Assembly (NCBI GenBank): GCA_027924585.1
Contig: BSBM01000199.1
Location: forward strand, 13,024,501 to 13,088,500
Length of the DNA stretch: 64,000 nucleotides
Reading direction: 5' to 3'
Source: Larix kaempferi
Taxonomy: Eukaryota > Streptophyta > Pinopsida > Pinales > Pinaceae
The notes below the pieces were generated by a model. It had not been told where the DNA came from and made no database searches. It saw only the letters and a list, made by a program, of their open reading frames with translations. Below, one piece after another: positions 36,101 through 45,100 of this stretch. Positions within the stretch are counted from its first letter, which is position 1, and each line of letters begins with the position of its first letter. The translations under genes and the position numbers were made by a program.

Positions 36101-39100
36101 ATGCAGGAGTACCAAAACATCTCCTATAAAAGACGAGATGCAGAAAGTAAAGTGCAATAAGGTAGAGTAGTAGAAAGTGAGATCTACCCTTAGGCATGAA
36201 GAACCCTCGGCCATGAGCTCAGATACCTGCGTTGATGATGGGGTGTATAATAGGAGAAGAAGAGCTAAGGACAAGAGGAACCAAAAGAAAGGAAGTAGAT
36301 CTGTCATGGAATGAATCTACCTCTCCTACCATCCAAGGCCAAATGAAGAAAGTTGAGTATAGTCAGTTGTCTGGGGACCTAGTGGGGTGCCTGGATCGTT
36401 CGTTGCATTGTTGACTGGTAGAGTTAGTGCAACAATGAGGTCTGGGGGATCTCATTCGTCTCTTGGGGGGATCTGGTCTGTCCATGTCGCTGAAATCTCG
36501 TGGGACAAGGGAAGGTCCCACGAGTCTGCACTAATCTGGAGTCCAAGGTTGCGTTGGTGTCGATCTATCTCTTAGTGCCCCTTCTCAAGGGTAGCACCAG
36601 GAAGGAGGTGATCCTTCGCATAGGGTCTGGTCTAGTAGGAGGCTAAAGAGAATGGGCTTGGAGCCTAAGGGCCTCTTGTATGTATAAGGCTAACACCACT
36701 GATCCGGATAGCTGAAGAAGCCTGTGAGGGTCTGAGAACCCCTAAATAAGCAATGAAACCACCCCCTGATCTCATAGTAAATAGGGCACCGAAAGATGAA
36801 GTGCTCCTCGATCTCGACCTCCTGGAGCTAGCATAACTAATAGATCATGTCGGGTCGATCAATCTAGTGGTCTGTCTCTACCAGAAGTCTATGCGATCCC
36901 ACTTTGAATTGGCCTAGAGGAATGTGAAGAGCATGTACCCAACGTCGGAATGTATACTATGGTCAAACAATGAGCCCATCCCCAAGCTCCAAGAAATGTT
37001 CAGCATAAAAGACCATCTTTGGGCGTAACCAACCACGGGGGTTAACCCAAGTGATATGGATAAACTACCTATAAATGTCATCTCTGATGATCTTGTTCAA
37101 CACTTGTCTAGTCGGTAGGAGATGGTTGGGTGCATCCAAGGAATACCGAAACAGAGGGAGGTGATCAATTAGAATGCCCCTGGACCCTGAAAGATCTGAA
37201 ACCCCTACAAACCAACCTCGAGCCCGACCCAATGGGCTAGAGAGGGCAATGGTCTTAGAAGAGCTGTAAGCCAAGTACGAATATGAGTCCTGGGATGAAT
37301 GTATTTGTGCTAAGTGAAGTATAATGTGGTTGGCTTATTGTTCTTGACTAATATCAATGGTTCTCTAAGTGTTTGACGAAAATTCTCTATGGTTGTGTGT
37401 AAACAACAGTTTGAATTTTCCCTTTTTTTTATCATGGTATCAGAGCTAGGGCTCTGAGTTTCAGTGGACTGTTGGAGCAACAGAGAAGTGTTGGAAATTT
37501 GCAAGTGATTTGCATGAGAAGTGCAGCTGCATATGCAAGAGTTTTGCTAGGTGTGACAGCTGAGAAGTGAAGTTTTTTTTTATAGGTGAGCAGAGGTTGT
37601 TTTGAGTGTGAGCAGTTTTGTGTATTTCTTACTCTCAAAGAAATGGCCACTAGTTTAAGGTTGGAAGATGGGCTAGATGGAGCAGAGAACTTTGCTCCAT
37701 GGAAGGCTAGGTTAGTGCTTGTTTTGGAGGAGAATGAATTGTGGGATGAAGTGGTGCATAGCACGCAGGCAAATCCAATTCAAGTTCATGCATCCACCAA
37801 TGCACAAGCATTATCAGCCTTTAACAAAAAGGACATCAAGGCCAGGCGAATCATCCTTGATGCGGTAAAGAACCACATTATTCCACATATCTCAGGCAAA
37901 GACCGTGCATTTAAGATGTGGGATGCCTTGACTAGCTTGTACGAGAGTTCAAATGAGAACCGGAAGACGGTTCTAAAGCAGAAATTGAGAGACACCAAAA
38001 TGACCAAGACTGAAAGTGTTTCTTCATACCTGACCCGCATGTCACAGGTTCGTGATGAGTTGGGAGTTGTTGGCGAGAAAGTGGAGGATGCAGAGTTGGT
38101 GAGAGTAGTCTTGAATGGCTTCTCACAACCATGGCATGATTTTGTATGTGCAATTATAGCGAGAGAGAATATGCCTTCATGGGCTAGACTTTGGGATGAC
38201 TTCACTCAGGAGGAGCTGAGATTCAGCTCCACTTCCACAGGTCAGCAGAAAGAAGTTGATGAAGAGAATGTGGCTCTAGCAGCAAAAGGCAGGAAGAAGA
38301 AAGGTGGCTCGAGTAGTGGAGCCAAATTTGAGAAAGATATGAGCAAAGTGAGATGCTTTGCTTGCCAAAGTTATGGTCACTATGTTGGGCAGTGTCCCAA
38401 TAAGAAGAAAGTAGAGCCTGAGGCGGCCTCTCCAGCAGAAGAGGAAGATTTTGCGAAGAAATTAGAGAAGGAATTTTTGCTCGTCTCAATTCTTTCAGAC
38501 AGCAGCGTAGCAAAGAGTTTGGGTACTGGAGGATGGTACATAGATAGCGAAGCTGCATGCCATATGACAGGGACACGAGCAATGTTCCGAGATTTGACAG
38601 ATATTGACAGAGTTATACTGACCGAGGATGGGTATGCCGACACCCATGCAGTAGAAAGAGTTGGAAGAGTCCTATTCCAACTCAAGTCTGGTGGTTATCT
38701 GGAGGTTGGCGATGTGTTGTTTGTTCCAGAGCTGAAGAGGAATTTGCTCTCAGTTTCAGCTCTGGAGGATGATGGATATGCAATCCTTCATGTGGAAGGG
38801 CGTGTTTATATATATCCGATGAGTGGGGGCTTGGGTGCAGCGAGTCTGCTTGGCATCCGTGATGGTAGGGTATACCGAGTATTGGGGCATCTTGTGGATG
38901 GTGAGCCTGGTGAGAGATCAGACTCAGTGGCAGCAGCAGTGGCTGTCAGTGTGGAGGATTCATCCAGCTCTATGAGGAAACCGAGTTGGTATGATATGGT
39001 TCTTCAGGATGAGCAAGAAAGTGAGCAGTGCTCTCAGTTCAGAGTAGTCAGGCGCAGACCTTCAGCAGTTGATCCAGTGCAGGTATCTGAGGGGCATTCA

Positions 39101-42100
39101 GATTCAGAGGGACCTTCAGCTATTGGAGGGAGAAGATTGGAGAGAGATCCAGGTGGAGCTGATGCCAGTAGTACATCCCTCGCTAAGAGGGAGTGTTAGC
39201 TTTTTTTTGTAGCTCGGAGGTACTCCTGCATCAGGTGCCTAGGTGCAGAAGTCCGAGGTGATATGAAGTCTCATTTAATATCTTAGAGTGACTTTATTAA
39301 TGAGCATTTATTAAAGTACCTTTTTGATGTGACTTTATGATTCAAAAGTGAGTTGCACTTTATTATGTTTTTAAAGTGACTTTAAGTCATAAAGTGTACT
39401 TTTTAATTATTTAGGGTTATGTGACTTTTCAAAAAGAAAAATTTGTAATATAGTTCACTTAGGAGTTTTAAGTGAATGAGAGATTAGATCCTAGCCATAG
39501 ATCTCTTGGCCAAGATCTAATCTCACCCATTGAATTTGAAGAGTCATGGGAGTTACCCTAATGAGGTAAATAAAAAGGTGTTGAGACTTCATTTACTCAT
39601 ATCTGAAGGAGAGGCATGAATCTCAAGAAAGGAGGTGGAGAGGCACGAGTTTCTAGAAAAGAAGAGAGAGTGAGGGTTGGGATGAGAGTGAAGGCTGAAC
39701 CAGTGGGGGCGCAATTCCCTAAGTGTGAAAAGTAGCAGCAGCCTTTAGTTGCAGCAAGTGAAGAGCGGGAAAAGGGCACGAATTCCCAGGAGAAATTGCA
39801 GCTGAGAGAACCTGGTCTGTACAACAGAGAAACAGGAAAATCGTACAGTGGAAGAAGGCCGTACAGCAATGAGGATGCACTGAAATCGATGCAACCTATC
39901 GGCATGATTTTCAAGGTGACATTTGCTGAGTTTTGCACCTCTTTTCTACTCTGCTTTTTAGATGTATTTCTGCTGTTAGGGAGGCCGAATTCTACAGACT
40001 ATACTGTTGAAAACTGAGCACAGTTTTCAAGACAAGAGACTGAGTCTGTTGTTTGATATGTTTGGCATAGTTTTCAAGACAACTGCTGTGTACCTTCTGT
40101 TGTTTATAATTGTTGTTGTACTCTTTGATATTTTTCTAGAAGCTCAATAAATCTATCTCTTGACTGGTGTTCCCCAGGAGGTGGGGTTTTTCTAGGGTCT
40201 AAGTTTGACCAAAATTTACTGTGTGTTATCTATTTTACAGTCTGTTGTTATATCTTTTCCTTCCGCTGAAAATTGTCTTTTTGAACAGTATATCAGTCCC
40301 AGGATGAATGTATTTGTGCTGAGTGAAGTATAATGTGGTTGGCTTATTGTTCTTGACTGATATCAATGGTTCTCTAAGTGTTTGACAAAAATTCTCTATG
40401 GCTGTGTGTAAACAACAGTTTGAATTTTCCCTGTTTTTTATCAACCTTAAGTCTTACGGCCTCTACAAGAGCAGTTAGGGTCTAACCCTAGACCTCATGG
40501 CCTCCTCAAAACAGTTGATAGCAAGCAGAAATGGGACTCACAACTGAGTCTAATGGTCACAGTTGAGCTTCTAGGGTCACGGCTATCTTAGCAAGCAAAA
40601 CACAGAACATATCAAATCCCTTAAAGGCATCTCAGTGTAGAGAACGGGGCTCATACAACTTCAAATTAGCAGATCAGACATCTCAGCAAATAGATCGGGT
40701 CACAAAGAGACCAAAAATAGCAAATCGAGCTCTCATACAAGCAAATCGAATTCCTTAACAACAGGTCTGAGCATAAAGACCCTCGCTGAGATAGATCAAA
40801 GTTGCCAGGGTTCACGACTAGTACATAAAGGGCAGATCGGATCCTTCTAGCATCAACCCGAGCCTCAAACAAGGCTATAACAGGTAGACCAAGTCTCCAT
40901 AGGGTTACGGTTAAGGTGGCAACAGCAATAAGATCTCCACATCAACCCTTGAACCAACAAATCAACCAAATCTGAGATGGATGAAAGCTTCAACAGTTAG
41001 GTGACCTCAATAAGCAGCAATAAACTCCTAATACCCTTGACGTCAAGCAGCATAGCTGAGATAGGATGATGGATTATCAACTTGCCAAATGAGAAACAAA
41101 GGACCTCAATAAATAAGATATTAGGATCTTCTAGAGAGGTCATAAAATAATCCTTTACACAAGTTAGGGTTCCATTAAATTAGGGTAGTACCAATAAGTT
41201 CAAAAAGAATAAAATATAAAATATAAATAAAATGACTTGGGTGGGTACCAACATCTATGGTCAAAAATAATAAAGTCACATTTAATAACATAAAACATAA
41301 GTAGGGTGACATTAGGTGGGGGCTAGGGTCATTTAATTAGTTAGGTGAGGGTACCAGGACCAACACATGACAACATAAGATAAGTATGGGTACATGACCC
41401 ATAACCCCTAGAGCCAAGGGTATACCACAAAGTGGACAAGCAACCATAGTACCCAATACCCATAGGACCAAAAACAACAAGAAGGTACAAAACAACTCAA
41501 GGTGGGTAGATGACCCTACTAACCACAAGCCAAAGACAAGGTACCACAAGACCAATAATCAACAAGGTGTAAGGACCAAAAGTAAATCAACCAAGGAGGG
41601 GAAGGTACAACCAATCATCTCTCTCTCAAATGTACAAATGTTCCAAATAACCTGAAAGTTCATCAGCACTGTATAAGGAAGGGTCTACATTGGATGAGGT
41701 GATCATGTGGTCCTCTAGACTACTCCTCAGGTCAAATGCTAGTGGCTCCATCAAGGGGTGGCCAGTCCCTTGAGAAGACCATCTAGCTCAACCATCTCGA
41801 AGACCTAGGAGAAGAGGACATCACACATCATCATCTTGGTCCACTGACCAAGATCCACCTGGTTAACTGACCAGGTATGTCACTGTGGGAACTACTTGGT
41901 CCTCGTGACCAAGAATCTGCCCGGTCCCGGACCAAGAGGTCTTTGTCACAACCTGCAGGATCTGCTTGGTCCTCGTGACCAAGAAATTGTCTAGTCCCAG
42001 ACCAGAATACCCTAGAGACAAGTAGGGGCCCTAGCCACATGCTAGGGACTTTGCCATGGCATCAACCTGCTTGGTCCCCGACCTCCTTGGTTTGGGACCA

Positions 42101-45100
42101 GGAGGTCTCTGTCTCAACCTGCAGGACCTGCTTGTCCTCGTGACCAAGAAACTGTCTCGTCCCAAACCATAATACCCTAGAGACAAGTAGGGGCCCTAGC
42201 CACATGCTAGGGACTTTTCCATGGCATCAACCTGTTTGGTCCCCGACCAAGAACCCCAGGAGACAGCTGGGGGCCCTAGGGTACCTTCTAGGGTCTTACT
42301 CTTTACTCTACCTGGTTAACTTAACCAGGAACCCTAGTTAACTGACTAGGGTACCATCCTCTCTGAGAATGGGTCTCGCAGTTGCACTAACTTTAACAAA
42401 TATAACTATGTTTCACTGTCACACTTTATTCTTCGCTTCCTGATCTACACACTCTGTTCTTGCGCAAACTCCTCAGCACTCATTTCTTCTGCACACGTTG
42501 CTTCACAGATTCTGTTGTTTTCTATTCTGCGCAGTTTCTCCTTGTACTCTGCTGTATTGAGGACCTAACCACTGACTCTGCTGGTTTTGCGCACCCGACC
42601 AAGTTCTTTGCTTTCCCTTTATTTTGTGCGCTCAACTCTCTACTCTTTCTGGGACTGCAAATTCGTATATGACTCGATTCTGTATTGTAGCGTTCTACCG
42701 ATCAACAAGTTGTTGATTTCACTTCAACCCCCGAGTACTTCACTCCACTACTCACAAAAACACATCAATCTCTTTTCTATTTATAATCATTCTAGCATCA
42801 ATACTTATTTCCTTGACTCCATTGATTTGTCCACAAGTAGAGGCTTCCTATGTCAGCGACACCCCTTCTTTCTTTCTTTACGATCAAGTTTACCAAAACA
42901 TTCAACTTGAACCAACCACATTTCTTACTCTTTTGTCGGTGTGTGATTTGCGCATTTTGATATATTTGCTTACTGCGCAGTATTTGTGCGAGAAGCACAT
43001 GTCTTTAACTTGTGCGAACGGAGTTCCATGACTTGGTGGGACTTGCACACGTATTCCATTTGACAACTAGCTTCTAGACTTCATGCGTCTTATTTGACAT
43101 CAATCTTGGTGGGACTTGCGCATGTATTCCCCTTGACAACTATTTCTTATATACTTCTTCAAACCGGCTTCAGATTTCATGCTTCTTATTTGACATCAAT
43201 GGCAATACTAAGTTCAACAGGTAGGAAAAGGGAATAATGTCAGAAATGGGGCATACCCATGGGTTGGGAGTGGTTTATCAGATAGACTCCCTCAGGCATT
43301 GATTGTTATTCTACAAAATCAAGGCATATGTGCTTTGGGGCAGGCTGCAGAATCCAGATGCTACATCCACTACTTGGCTGACCCAAGGCTGGAAAAATGG
43401 AGAAGATCTAAACTTGGTATAACCTGATTCAGTGCTGTGGGAGGCTTATGTAGGGCAGCTAAAAAAACCATATCAGACTGAAAGATGAAGAGGATAGGCT
43501 AGTCTGGTGTAGGAATCCTGTTAGGGGAGCCCATACTCCGAGATGGGGATAAAAGTTCCTATGTGAAAATCCTAATCAAGATGAGGAGGGGTGGTGGTGG
43601 AAGTTATTATGGAAGGTGAAGGCTCCATCAAAAGCTAAACTTTACATATGGCTTGTTATTCAAAACAAAGCCTTGACCTGGAATGTGCTCCAAAATTGTA
43701 TTAGAAATGGGCCAGGGAGATGCAACTTATGTAAGCAAGCAGGCAAAACTATTGATCGTTTATTAAATTTTCGCCCTTATGCTAATCTGGTGTGGGAGAG
43801 ATGGAATAAGTGACAGGCTCTAGGGTGGTTGGCTTGAACAGTCAGCAGAAGATGCCCTAAAAAATTTGTTCCAGAATAAAGAACTGAAAGCTTTTGCCTT
43901 TTAGTGCTCTACCCTTCATGGTTGTGTGGGGATATGGTTAGCTTGTAATTGGATATTTTTCAAGATGGATACATCCCATCTTTCCAATGTGCATCCCAGA
44001 TCCGAGCTGTCTTTGGGAACTGTAAAATCTACTCAAAATCAGAAGGCTAGAATACTAAATTATCCTCAAATTGATAAATCTCTTTGCTGGGGTTATTTTG
44101 ATGGAGGCAGTAAAGAAAAGGGTTCTGTCTGTGGTGCTGGAGGCTCTTTTCATATCTCTGATGATCATTGCTTTGTCCTTAAGCAGGTATTGGCAGGAGC
44201 TCTAACAATTATTCAGAGTTGCTAGCTTTGAAACTACTCTTGGAATTGACAGGGGACCAAGAGACCTCTCAGCTGCAGGTTTATACTCTGAGGTGATTAT
44301 TAACTGGATGCAGGGCAGCTACAGGCTTGGGAATCTTCAATTGCATCCTATGCTGGAAAATGTTAAGGAAATGGCATCTCAGTTTACACACATATCTTTC
44401 ATCATATATTTCGTGAGCTTAATTCTCAGGTAGATGACCTTTCAAAGACTGGCCTCTTCATGGGAGAAAATATTGTTAAGTCACAGAGTTCCAAGCAGGC
44501 AAAATTCAGCCTGAAACTCAGCAGCATGTAGATGTTTAATTTCTCTCTTAAAGAAGTGCTGGTTAAAGGCTGAAATTCACAGGCAGGAACCATACAGGCT
44601 GTATCTCTCAGGTAGGCAACATTCAGGTAGATATTTAAGTTCTGGGCAGGCAACATTCAGACTGAAACTCAGCAATAGCATACTTGCAGGGGTTATCAAA
44701 AACTTAATTCTTTAATGCTGATATTTGGTTTCTATTATTCTGTAATTCTGTAGTTGGTAATGAGAATAGGTGAATCCTGTAAAGGCTCTTTTTTTTGTAA
44801 TTTGGTTATGAAGACTGTAGGTCTGCATAGTTTTGACTTTTGTCATAAAATTCTGATGAGAATTAGCAGGATTTACTTGATCTGCAAGCTGATTTTTGTT
44901 TAAGGGTATACAGAGTTCTAATGACTTGCAAATGCCGATGAGAAGAGATGCATTACTGTATATATTATCATTGATGTGGACAGAAAGACTGGTGTCTGCG
45001 ATGTATTGGTTTTGTCATATAAATATTATAAGAATTAACAGGCGATAGGCTATCCTGGAAGTTGATCTTTGTTTATGGTTTTCATGAAGATAGCTCAGCC

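Larger units (their letters stand above)
37286..40443 (+). mobile_element. Non-autonomous Ty1/copia element with GAG-only ORF
   Basis: The last 149 bp of the 5' LTR (37286-37434) are followed at once by a perfect tRNA-iMet primer-binding site TGGTATCAGAGC (37435-37446). Then come a leader, one long ORF (37643-39199), a purine tract AAGAGGGAG and a complete 3' LTR (39194-40443). The two LTR segments differ at roughly 7 of 149 sites by eye. Integrase core, reverse transcriptase and RNase H are absent, yet the single ORF is intact. This matches the architecture called TR-GAG (terminal repeats plus GAG). About 1.1 kb of the 5' LTR is missing. Mobilisation would need enzymes supplied by another copia element. 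It lies antisense in DPM3 intron 2. Confidence 0.85.

Noticed and set aside
37586-37642. Upstream ATG extending the GAG ORF by 19 codons
   Set aside because: The ATG at 37643 fits the usual copia GAG start; the extension is Cys-rich leader sequence without family similarity.
42460-43031. Several plus-strand open frames of 70-107 codons
   Set aside because: Pyrimidine-rich sequence without conserved motifs; three overlapping frames are open at once, which argues against coding.
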